A DNA stretch of 64,000 bases. It comes from Dactylonectria macrodidyma. Lineage: Eukaryota > Ascomycota > Sordariomycetes > Hypocreales > Nectriaceae. Under the pieces are notes generated by a model that ran no database searches, was not told the origin of the DNA, and saw only the letters and a list, made by a program, of their open reading frames with translations. The stretch covers positions 2,214,501-2,278,500 of the forward strand of contig JAGMUV010000002.1 of assembly GCA_020744425.1 (NCBI GenBank), in the 5' to 3' direction. This document shows, one piece after another, positions 23,786-33,651 of the stretch. The position numbers and the translations under genes were made by a program. Position 1 is the stretch's first letter, and every line of letters begins with the position of its first letter.

Positions 23786-25199
23786 ATGGATGCCGAAAAG
23801 GGACAGCAAGCCGAGGAAGGCCAGAAGGTCTCCAGGCTCCAGAAGCTCAAGGCTTCGTTCTCTTCCAAGACATTCTTTATCGTTCTTGTTGCGCTTGCCT
23901 GTCTTGGTGCTGTCATGTTTGGCATTGGCATCCTCTCCGCTTACTACGGTAAGCCCGGCGAGCCACTCTTGACTACTCGATACTTACCTGGAGATGCAGT
24001 CGAGTCGAAGGCTCACTCGCATGTTGAGCTCGTCATGGTCCAAGACACGGGGCACGACAGTACCCATGACCTTGTTCGTCGCCATGGCGATCATGATCAA
24101 AATGATGACGGCGTGTCCATTCCCATTTCGTGGGTCTATTCTCCTAGCCATTTCGTTACTTCTCCTTCTAACAGCCCGCAGCACCCAAACCGCTCTCACT
24201 ACCCTCTATAGCATCAGTCGCGCTCCTGAGGTTACCACCAAGACCGAGACAGTGACCGGAACCACTTACATCACTGTTGAAGAACCCCAGTCTATCACCT
24301 CCATCTCACTTGTCGCCGTCGAGACTTCTTTTGACTATTGCAGCATGGGCGTTGTCACATTGACAGAGAGCCTCACCATCATCGTCACCCCTCTCCCATC
24401 TTCTCCTGAGGATGCCACCGTGATTGGTGCCCCTTCCACCGTGACCGCAGTTCAAACCGACCTCTCCATCTGGAGTGGGCTGCCAGATGCCACCATTTCT
24501 GGGGACCCCAACACTGTCACCAACCTTTTGACAGATTGGTCCATCTCCAGTGGGCTGCCTGATGCCACCGTCTCCGGGGACCCCTTCACAGTGACGAATC
24601 TCCAAACCGATTTTTCGATCACGAGTGGCCTACCTGACGCCACTGTGTCTGGCAACCCCTTTACCATCACCGAGGTTCAGCAGAGCTTCTCGATCACCGG
24701 GGGTATTCACACGGTTATCACCATCACAGAGGATCTGTACCCTCCCAAGCACACCCTGAGCACCCTAACCAAGTTTGCCACTGTTCAGAAGACCATCACC
24801 ACGCGGGAGTCGACCATTATTGTGGTCACCATCTCCAACCTCTACGATGAGGCGTCTTCCTCTTGGGGTGCTACCTCCCAAGCTGCTGGCGAGGCCATCA
24901 CCGCGACCTACCCATCAGCAAGCACTACGCTCACCATATTCGTTACGGAAGCAAACGGCGATGCTCCTCTCTCGACCACCACTGTCCAGGTCTTTGAGCC
25001 CCCTTATCCAACCGCCAACAACACGGTGGCGAACGGCCCTTCCGGTACTGCCAACGGATTTCCCAACCCTACGACTCCCGTTGTCGTGGTTTCTGGTGGC
25101 AACAAGAAGCCCGAGCCCCGCGGCTGGGGTAGTGGCAGCAGCACTTCTAACCTCGGCTGCGCGGTCATGCTGATCGCCACCATCATGTTCATGCTCTAA
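23786..25199 (+). CDS. Ser/Thr-rich repeat-bearing surface protein, probably membrane- or GPI-anchored; function unknown
   Basis: Exon 1 (23786-23948) encodes a Lys-rich N-terminus then a strong transmembrane segment (FFIVLVALACLGAVMFGIG) and ends at a GTAAGC donor. The main exon runs to 25199 and encodes a Thr/Ser-rich ectodomain with many TVT and TIT words, four 25-residue tandem repeats and a hydrophobic C-terminal tail (CAVMLIATIMFML) like a GPI-attachment signal. Joining exon 1 to the main frame needs an acceptor at 24174, giving a 226-nt intron with a poor branch point. A 51-nt intron ending at 23999 has better signals but leads to a stop at 24207-24209 unless a second intron follows. 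A third choice is to start at the ATG at 24102, which encodes a textbook signal peptide (FRGSILLAISLLLLLTARS). So the 3' two thirds are firm, the 5' end is not. No family recognised; cell-wall or adhesin-like role is inference. Confidence 0.66.
24399..24698 (+). repeat. Four 75-bp coding tandem repeats (25 aa each)
   Basis: Units start at 24399, 24474, 24549 and 24624. Units 2-4 share the pattern SGLPDAT-[IV]-SG-[DN]-P then T-[VI]-T and end in a D/S-[WF]-SI word; unit 1 is more diverged (PEDATVIGAPSTVT). Exact 75-bp period with no frameshift. Confidence 0.93.
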
Positions 25200-25765
25200 G
25201 CAGATCAAAGCACACCTCAAGTCCCTGGATACGTTCGAGGAGACGCAGCACCAGAGTGAGAACGGCAAATTTGGGAGTTTTTTGAGTCTCATCAAATGAA
25301 TTTGGCACCGAATCACTGGAAATCAAAACAACGGGGTCTATTTTGGGGCTATTGACCACCGCTTACCTAGATAATATGTTGAGAATGAGGAGCTAGGTAG
25401 ATTCAGGAATCAGTGGCGTGGCATCGCCGTGTTAAGTGCGAAGACATTGCGATCCCATTGTGATTCTAAATTTGCGAGCAGCTGCTAAATCCTCTCGACA
25501 CCAAGGCGACTCCTCGAGAACCATTGCAAACTGATCGTCCCTCTTCTTCCAGATCTTTCCACCAAACGCCTCGCCCGTATCCTAGAAACACTCCGTGGAC
25601 GCCAACCCTGGTCTCCACTCGACTGTCTTACCTCGAGAAAACTTGCCCAGCACTTCAAGAAATAGTGAGCAGAGACTTCCTTGTCCAAACTATGGTCTTG
25701 GCCAATGCCAAGTGTTTCCCGCCTTGTGTCATGTCCCAATACTGGGGGTTTGGGAACACGAGGCT
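25200..25765. other. Convergent 3' region
   Basis: 3' flanks of the surface-protein gene and the capping-enzyme gene. It contains a TACCTAG word at 25366-25372. No gene seen. Confidence 0.55.
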
Positions 25766-26999
25766 CTACCGAGCGCGGTCCGCACGAGCCTGGCGGGCCT
25801 TCCAACTGTCACGGATTCGTCCGGCTGCCTTGTAGAGATCCTTGTCCGAAACGCGGTCGTTGATACTCTCGAGCACACTCGTAATGGTGCTCTTGTGATT
25901 TGCTTCATTCTTGTCATCTCGGAAACGGATAATGCGCCATCGGCCTTGATCGTCCAGGTGACACTCGACGATGCGGTCGTTTAATGGATCGTTAAGGCCC
26001 TTAAGAATCTCCCATTCGTCCTCGGTCATGAACACCTCGTGGAAAGGTTCGTATCGATCTGGGCCACTGTCGCCCTTGTAGACGAACAGGTCGGCCTTGG
26101 GGACGCTGTCGTAGTCGATGAAGGGCTCCGTAACACCCTCGCGCCTCTCCGACTCGTCGGGCTCGACTGTCGGGAACGTCAGGCGCAGGCGGCAGTCTAC
26201 AGTGTTCTCCTCCGGGGGCTTCCACTTGAGGATGTGTGGGTCAGTGCCATGCTTGTACGGCGTGTTGCGGCAAGTGAAAATGAGGCCATCGTTGCCGTGC
26301 TTCAAGCTTGGTAGGACTTGCTTGAACATCATCTCGATACCATAGCCCAGTTGGAAAGGCTTCATCTCCACATAGAAGGGCTGGAATCGGAGCTCGTCGG
26401 GGAAGTCCTTGAACAGCTTCTTGTATGGATTGTACAGCCGTTCCTTAAAATACGCCAGCCGTTTGTCCAAAGTGCGATCCATGAGCTTGTTGCCATCCAT
26501 GACAAGACAATCGAAGACGAGAAACCGGGGCTCAGACTTTCCATTGGGCAGGCTATCCCAGACTAGCTCACCATCGATGAGGGTTGCTGTATGGAATGCT
26601 CCTTGGTCATTCTCGAGGGGGAAGTGGAGGTTTCGATTGGTGATGAACCAGTAGTCATTCTTGCGATCGATCAAATAGTGCGCCTCTCCACCGCCCTCGT
26701 CCGATGTAGAGTAGAGAAGATATCGAATCCCGTCCGACTTCTCGCAGACGTAGTAACTGACGATCAACGGTTAGCGGTGATTAAGAAGCCGGGTGATGCC
26801 TGTGTTGGGATGCGTACTCTTGCTTAGTGAGCTCCTCCAAATGCTGACGCGCAAAGCTCACTGGCTGTGCACCAGGGAAGCTGATCTGGTGACGTCCCAG
26901 CAGCTCTGCCACTTCTTTGCGCATCGAATAGAGTAGCTGTCCCTCAGCCTTGACGCCAGGCTCGGCGATGGAGGCGATGGGGCCGTCTGGACCTTCCAT
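25766..26999 (-). CDS. CEG1: mRNA capping enzyme, guanylyltransferase subunit
   Basis: Transfers GMP from GTP to the 5' diphosphate end of nascent Pol II transcripts, acting in the nucleus on the phosphorylated polymerase tail. Two minus-strand exons, 26999-26818 and 26756-25766, with a 61-nt intron (GTACGC donor, CGTCAG acceptor), give 390 aa, close to fission yeast Pce1. The nucleotidyltransferase motifs are in order: motif I EKSDGIR with the catalytic Lys, motif III LIDGELVWD, motif IIIa RFLVFDCLVMDG, motif IV DGLIFT, motif V LKWKP, then an OB-fold region and a basic C-terminal end. It has no triphosphatase domain, as expected for fungi where that activity is a separate protein. Downstream of SNX41 on the same strand with 750 bp between. 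Confidence 0.95.
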
Positions 27000-27750
27000 G
27001 GTGTCTTGAAGGGCGAGGAACGCAGCGCGTCGCGCTCAATCGAATGGTGGACGCTCGTGGTAGAATCAGTGGGTCGTCAAATACAACATGGGCCAGGCGC
27101 CATTAGAAAAACCCGAAGGCATACCGCGGCGGAAGATGTCTTGGCCGTTGGGACATGAAGCTTGTTGCGACGAGCGACGGTGTTTGTCGCAACGGCACAA
27201 CCGTCTTATCGATAAGCGGGTTGACGCCGTATTGCTAAGGCATCGTCTTGGGGACTGAGCACTCCGGTTGCAGCAAGGGGCATCCGTAGGTCAAAGTACA
27301 ACTGATGTTGATGGATGAAACGATGAAGAAGGATTTCCTCCCCTAAGCTCGAATTGGCTGTTGGAGTGTTACAGTGTGTCTCCTTAAACGATCATCTGCA
27401 TACATCTCGTTGATCATGAATACCACCAAGTTTCGTCCATCTCAACCCAACGCTCTCTTGACACGGAATAATCCGTAAGCCGCGGCAAACGAACCAAATT
27501 CCCTATGCCTATGTTGAATAATTCGAAGTTCCTTATAACTATGGCAAGCCTCCAACAAAGTTGACCTGGCTGTGTCCGTTGGCTTTGCTCTAATTAATGC
27601 TGAAAGACTCCGCTCTTTGCATGCGACACCTCCCACTTATAAATCCCACTATGAAGAGAGCGAAAGTTCCTTGAATTAGTGTACTTTACCTTTTATTTCC
27701 TTACTGATTCCTCAAGCCAAAGTTGCTCAGCAATCCACAAACTAGGCATC
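27000..27750. other. Intergenic region between SNX41 3' end and CEG1 start
   Basis: Holds the capping-enzyme promoter and the SNX41 3' flank (both minus strand). No ORF of note and no repeat. Confidence 0.6.
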
Positions 27751-29879
27751 TCATGCGTCATCAATCTTCTCCACTTCGGCTCTTGCCTCCTCCCATTGCA
27801 GCTTGCTCTTCTTTGCCCACTCGATTTGGCTCTGCGCATACGCAAGCTTTCCAACGTTAGTACACAGCACATGTCATGTACGATTCTGATGGAACTTACC
27901 ATGTATCGCCGCAAGTCCTCCTCCTTGTCCTTCTGAAACCTCTTTAGATCCTTCAAAACGCTTGCGCTGGCATCCTTTACGTCTCGTTCAGCTGCCACCT
28001 GCGCTTGTTCCAACTGTCCAATACTTTCTCTTGTCTTTCCGATCGTGTCTCGTCGTGTTCGTTCAGGGTCAACGTCCACGACACCTTGTACAGCATGGCG
28101 AATAGGACCGAAAATCTTGTTTGTTATCGAGTTTCCACTTGGCATCTTCTTATGTGATGGCACGCTGGTGCTGCGCTCGGGAAGTCCCTGGCTGGCTGAA
28201 GGCGGAGCTGTTGGGAAGTCGCCGTGCGTCGGAGGAAAATCGGAGTCGATGGATTCGGTATCTTCGCTACCGCCATCACGCCTATACTGAGAGTTGGGTT
28301 CCTTCAGACTTGTTGATCTCTTCGGTGGTGGAGAGATCTGCTGACTCCCCGACAAATAGTTCTCGATGCGGCGCGCTTCGGCCTCGGTGCGTTCTAGTTG
28401 ATCAAGAAGCGCTCTCTTCTTGTTCAGCTCCTCAGTAGTCAAGTCTTGTTGCACGCGCTTGAGGACCCTGTATCTGAGAACACTCCGAACGACGCCGGCG
28501 AATTGCGCGTTCTCTCGCATCGGCTCGGCAAAGCTTGCTCCAAGAGATCCTGACAATTCCTCGGTTGCAATGTACGATAAGTCTGCAGCTTGGCCAACTC
28601 GCTCGATTGCTGGTCCGAGCGATGGGGCTTGTTCCGACACGGCGAACCCATTGTATACAGACCCTAGCTCGCAAAGATCGGCCGCCAGAGACGATAAGTG
28701 GCTGAGAGTCCGGCGGTTGACCTTCTCCATGGGGCCTGTGAGGAGCAGTTCCAACTCCTTAATGGATGCCTCATAAGAGATGAAGTACGGGTCCAGCTCT
28801 TGCTCACTCAGGTTGTGGGTTTCAGGGGGAAACCGGCCAAAAGCATGAGGGCCTGCTTGGATTGCCCCCGAGCTGGTATCATGATTAGGCCCAGCAATTG
28901 TCTTGAGTTTGGCTGACACTGGGGGAATCGGGAGATAGCTGTGGGCAGCTGAGGGGTTTGCCGTATCCAAAGGTGGCGCCTTGAGAACCGATTTCGGGAT
29001 GGATGCAACCGGATGGGAATGTAGGACCTCGCTCTGTTACCGAATTAGCCCGTGTCACCTTGATGTTCGACACCTAGACCTACCCAGCTGGCGTTGGGGT
29101 CAAGGAACCTCCACCACACACCGTCTGCTTTAACGATATCCATGCGGCGGCAACGGTTTAGGAAGACCGCTAGCATTCGTTTTCGTAAATCGATAATCTG
29201 CTGATCCTGTTTCGCGTTTGTCGGATTCGCGGCATAGTCGGCCATGGTATGTTTCTCCGGGATGGGGGGGATGACAAGAGTGGGATGGAGGCGAGTTAAG
29301 GCGTCGCGCAGAGAGGCAAATTCCGAGTATCGGCGTCGAACTTCGAGATCCTTTTCTCCCATGTCAGTGTAAACCTTATAATGTGAAGGAGGTGGTCATA
29401 CTCCAGTGCGGATAGTGTAGACGATGTATCTGCCGCCGCTCTCGAGGCTTTTGCCGGCGTCGGTGATGACGATGGGCAAGTCGGGATTTTCATAGAGGAT
29501 CTGTTCGATACGGCTGTTATAGCCACCAGGCTTGCGCCGGGGGCCAGCATCGTCCCTCGACACTATATCCTCGTCACTATCGGCACGACCGACAGTGTGG
29601 CCGAACTGCGGCGACTCGTCATCGCTGCCAGACGTTGGTGTGTGAGGAGGTTCAAAGGATCGGTCTAAAGATGCACAAGACGAATTAGTAGAGCCCCAAC
29701 CACCAGTGTCAGGCGTCACTGAGCGCATCATGCTGAAGGGATGTATGGCGGGCTGGAGGAGTATGGACGGACTCACATTCGCGGGTAGTCGGGGAAGTCG
29801 GGTTTGCGGAGGAGGATGTTTGCGAGTCGCGTCGGTCAAAGCTGGTCCCGTACGGGTTGTTATCTTCGTCGTTCCACAT
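27751..29879 (-). CDS. SNX41: Sorting nexin-41 (PX domain, Atg20/Snx41 family)
   Basis: Endosomal PX protein. The family sorts cargo from endosomes to Golgi and supports selective autophagy. Five minus-strand exons, 29879-29777, 29664-29402, 29350-29084, 29033-27900 and 27846-27751, give 620 aa. The start is fixed by the conserved beginning MWNDEDNNPYGTSFDRRDSQ. The PX domain spans about residues 98-211 with the PI3P-binding RRYSEF motif, the IPPIPEK loop and RKRMLAVFLNRC; exon joins inside it (TIRTG to DLEVRRRY, and NASW to SEVLHSHP) match the family exactly. A helical BAR-like region follows, then a disordered Ser/Pro part, and a final helix ending EEARAEVEKIDDA. Introns are 112, 51, 50 and 53 nt. 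The intron before exon 2 has a TACTAAT branch; the last has GTACTAAC. Confidence 0.93.
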
Positions 29880-31437
29880 AGCGATGAATCGTTGGCGAGG
29901 TTGCGGGCAAACTGCAGCGTTGTTGAGCTGGCGCCTGGTTGGAGAGAGAGACTGTGGCGGAGATGGAGCTCTGGTGGTACCCAGCCGAGGGACGAGGGTA
30001 CGTAGTAGTGGCTGGTGGGGGTCTTAAGAGGGGCAGAGGCGGTTGACGTGGGAATCGAGGACAAAATGGGGCAGAAGCGCAGGTCGATTCAAGGCGCTGT
30101 CGCCATTCCAAAAGCTCCAGAAGATGACAGAAAAGGGTACAAAGGAAGAGATTAGAGACAAGAGTTGAGTCGCAAGCGGGCGGTGTCGGCGGATGGTTTG
30201 ACGTCTGGATGGGGCTGGATGGATGGGCTTGTTGGTGTGTGAGTGAGGTGGTGGCCGTGCAAATTAAGAAGTGCCCCGTCTTGCCGTCCTCTTTAGCTGT
30301 GAAATGTGGTGCACTAGCCACTTGCTTACAGGGGTGTTATAGGGAAGCCTGGCCAGGCCTGAGCACAATGATGACGCTGCCAGCCCGCGCATGAGGTGGG
30401 CATGGATGTCGTCAGGGACAGGGAACGTAGTTTCTTTACCACTCCTGGAGGCACCCACCAAACAGAGGCGAGCAATTGGCCTACGTCTTGCGTACCAAGT
30501 CAAAGCCGGCGACGGAAGTGGTGGAAAGGGGTGGGTTTTGTTGCGAGGGCTTCTCCAATGGTGAGGGGGATTCTCCAATAATGCGTGTTTGGATGTCTTG
30601 CCACACGCCACACGCCACTCGTCATTCCCTGTTGGTGAGGCTATCGCGACAATATCAACCTTTTCAAGAATCATGCTCATATCTTCATCACAGACACATA
30701 ATTTGCTCTAGGGCTCGGCCTTTAAGGCAAGACATCAACCACGCAGCATATTTGCCCGAGCCGCCGAATAAGTAGCTGGTTTTCCCGCACTTTCCTTCTA
30801 CTCCAGTTGACATTCGCTCTGATAATCGGGGGATTCCACTTCTGTAGCTTCCACCGCATCCGCTAGATCCCTGTGTGGTAACAAAGCACCCCCAACTCAA
30901 CCTCTCACGGCTGCTCGCCGTCTCTCCAGACTGTCCCTTGATGTATGACTTCTGGCGGAAGTGGGCTAACATTGTTTTCGTCGCTCATCTCACTCGGAAT
31001 CGCACGCTTATGCAAGTGTAACGATCAGCCTGATATCGATAGGTGGTTCATGAAAATTGTCATACCATGTCCGAACACCACCCCATGACTCCCTTACCCA
31101 CGATGAAGGTTGCTATTGCAATTCTGTTGTAGCGCTTGAAGCTCGCCGACGAAATAGCGTCAAGTTGCATTGAAGATGCCCTAGGAACTGCTGCTAGATG
31201 CCGGGCAAGAGAAGCCACAGCTACGCTCCGATGGCATCATTGCGTTGCCACATCACCCCCCGACTTCGATGTTCGTGGCACCCTCCCACAGTATCACAGG
31301 CTCAATGCACCATACGGTGAGATTGTAAGCCCGCCGGGATGGATAACAGAGGCAGGTTGTGATAGTATTGGTCCCTGATTCATGCAAGCAAGATCGGGCT
31401 GACCCGTGATAGGCGTTCCTGGTCTCGAGCCTGGACT
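29880..31437. other. Intergenic region upstream of SNX41
   Basis: Holds the SNX41 promoter (minus direction; the plus strand is purine-rich from about 29940 to 30260, as expected for a reverse-oriented pyrimidine-rich promoter) and the 3' flank of the next minus-strand gene. No gene recognised. Confidence 0.6.
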
Positions 31438-32580
31438 CTACCCGGATCGAAATGAAGAGTTTGACGGTAGATAGTCGCACCCGGAACTCATGCTTCTCGC
31501 CACACCTTCTTCGATGACAGTGCCTGAGTGTTGGCCCGGGAGTGTCGAGTCTATTGATCCACCACGCAACATATCTGGAGGTGGCAGCTGAAAGTCGTCA
31601 CTGTGGACTGTTGCTAGGTCTGTTCGCGGCGACTCAGCCATATGGTCGTCGCTCTGATGTGGGGTACGAGCATGGCAAGTTCGGGGTGATGGGGTTGGGC
31701 CCACGGAACGCGATCGACTGCGACGACTGCGACGCGACCCTTGAGCCTCGCGAGACCTTGTTCTGGCAGTGGTCGGTCTCCTGGTGTCATGCGCGACAGT
31801 GGATCCAGATCTAGAACGAACAGGAGTTCTGGGTGCGGGGGAGGTTTCTATGGTTGAAGCTCTCCCGGGTTGAAGTGCGCACGCACGCCACACTCTTTGC
31901 CACCAGCTGGGCTGTCGTAGAGATGATCTCCTTCGCAAAGATGGCGAATCGCCACGAATCGATCCTCTCGGGACGCTTCCTGGTCGGCCACTTTGCGTGT
32001 GATACTGAAACTGGTCTGGCGGTATTGAGCAGGCCATTGGAATTGGCGGCTGGGGAAGTTGGCCTCTAAGGGGGTGGCCCGGATAGAAAATTCCTGGGTG
32101 ATATTGAACCTGGTGTGGTGGGATTGGGATTGGCTGTGGGGGGCGTTCACTTCCAGGATGTTGGCCGGGAGAGAAGTATGCCATCTGGTGCAGGAAGGAA
32201 CCTCGCCCAGGATCGTATACAACTGGCTGATACATGACTCTTGGCTGGTAGTTGGGATACTGCTGATGCATAGGTAGCCGTCCCAGGATGATGCTCGGCA
32301 TCGAATGACGATGACGACGCTGGCGACTGCGGTGTCGACGAGCGAGCACCAACTCTGTACGAGTCGAAGTTATCCTCCCGAAATAGTACATGAAGGCAAA
32401 TATCAAAATCACCGAAGTCACCACGATACTGAAGATTATTCCGAATTGCTGAGCTGTTGTCAAGCAGTTCCAACCTGTGCACCCATTGTCCTGGCGGGGG
32501 AAAACGGAGGCGCGTCGAAGTGCCTGCGGGGCTCCATGGGCTCCATGAGCTCTGAGAATTCGATGATCAATTTTCATTTC
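31438..32580 (-). CDS. Single-pass membrane protein with Cys-bearing short ectodomain and Arg/Ser-rich tail; function unknown
   Basis: 380 aa when started at the ATG at 32580. The frame is open further upstream but has no earlier ATG. Around residues 31-40 there is a short NGCTGWNC motif (two Cys four apart), then one transmembrane segment at about 45-67 (IIFSIVVTSVILIFAFMYY). The rest is basic just after the membrane (RRHRSRQRRHRH), then Pro/Gln/Tyr-rich, then Arg/Ser-rich (RSRSGSTV, SRRSRRSRSRS). The positive-inside rule suggests the long tail faces the cytoplasm. No catalytic domain seen. The N-terminus is not a good signal peptide as it stands, so an upstream exon may be missing. It is divergent from CTR9. 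The frame's length and the clear membrane segment support a real gene; function cannot be given. Confidence 0.68.
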   Translation of the reverse strand, partial: EMKIDHRILRAHGAHGAPQALRRASVFPRQDNGCTGWNCLTTAQQFGIIFSIVVTSVILIFAFMYYFGRITSTRTELVLARRHRSRQRRHRHSMPSIILGRLPMHQQYPNYQPRVMYQPVVYDPGRGSFLHQMAYFSPGQHPGSERPPQPIPIPPHQVQYHPGIFYPGHPLRGQLPQPPIPMACSIPPDQFQYHTQSGRPGSVPRGSIRGDSPSLRRRSSLRQPSWWQRVWRACALQPGRASTIETSPAPRTPVRSRSGSTVAHDTRRPTTARTRSREAQGSRRSRRSRSRSVGPTPSPRTCHARTPHQSDDHMAESPRTDLATVHSDDFQLPPPDMLRGGSIDSTLPGQHSGTVIEEGVARSMSSGCDYLPSNSSFRSG

Positions 32581-33651
32581 GTGGAGTAGCTTTTCGCTAT
32601 GTGTGATGGCTTCATTGTCTTGTTGTTTGTGTGAACAGGTCGTTTGGGATGCCCACACGGATCGGGCTGCGAATAGGACCAAGCAGAGAAAGCGAGTGAG
32701 GCGGTGGGGGGAAGAGAAAAGAGAAAAGGACTTGGCAACGACGCTTTTTGGAACAAATTTTATTTAACTTGCCACCTAAGGCAGACAGTTGAAGCGAACA
32801 GCTGGTAGTGATTGTCTGCCAGTTGGCAGCCTGCGGTCCTTCGGCCCTAGGTACCTATCTCAGGTAGATGGGCAGGATTTCGGACGGCTCTGCCAAATTC
32901 TGTGGTCATGGGCCTGCTGCCTCTATCGAGAGATTTCTAAACAGAAACAGGAAAGGTTTCATTCATGTTTAGTTTGGACTACTGCGTAAGGTATTTCATC
33001 TGCTTGAGGGTAGCTTCGTTCGACTGAGTTATCCCAGTCTTCGGGAGAGACAACTGAGAGAACATTGTTCAACTTGGGATTGAAGCTCCGATGCGAAAAT
33101 GACTAGTTTATGAGCAATTAAATTGAACCATTGGAGAAACTGTCTGGTCAGAAACAAGTCTTTTCGGCTAACATCGTGGAGCGGACATTCAAATACAGCA
33201 GCACCACGGAAATCGTATTGAAAAGGCGGCTCTCTTGCCCCACCCACCTATAAAGACTGTTGCAGGTATTCTTTTGCTTGCTAACCAATCAACAAGCTGC
33301 ATGCGCCCCGCTAGTAACCTCATTCACTGTCAAGCCCCCGGGGCACGGACCACGCACCTACTCTGCCAGCCGGGGCTTCTTTACTCAACCTGACGAGGCA
33401 ACAAATTTAACACGAACGTTTCTTCCACCCGTGAATCATCGCGACCACCTCCCTATCTTCTACGCGAGTCTGCGCTATTCATCAACACTCCCGGCCTTTG
33501 CGATTGATTATGCTCCTTGGATTTTAAGCTGGCCGATGAGCTGCTCGTCCGTTGACTCGCGGCGCATTGCTCGACGCGTTCCTGCACCCACCTCCTACTC
33601 CCTGGCCAGCCCATCGCTTCTCCCATCCTCCAACAGATTGCCCCAATAGCC
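32581..33651. other. Divergent promoter region of the membrane protein and CTR9
   Basis: Contains the palindrome TAGGTACCTA at 32848-32857. The last 200 bp before CTR9 are pyrimidine-rich on the plus strand. No gene seen. Confidence 0.6.

Noticed and set aside
23994..24101. Extension of the surface-protein frame to the ATG at 23994
   Set aside because: The added residues are basic and Met-rich without order, and the stretch overlaps the acceptor of a well-formed 51-nt intron; the ATG at 24102 gives a better signal peptide.
30264..30680. 138-codon minus-strand ORF upstream of SNX41
   Set aside because: No domain; lies in a promoter-like region and is interrupted by nothing that suggests coding constraint.
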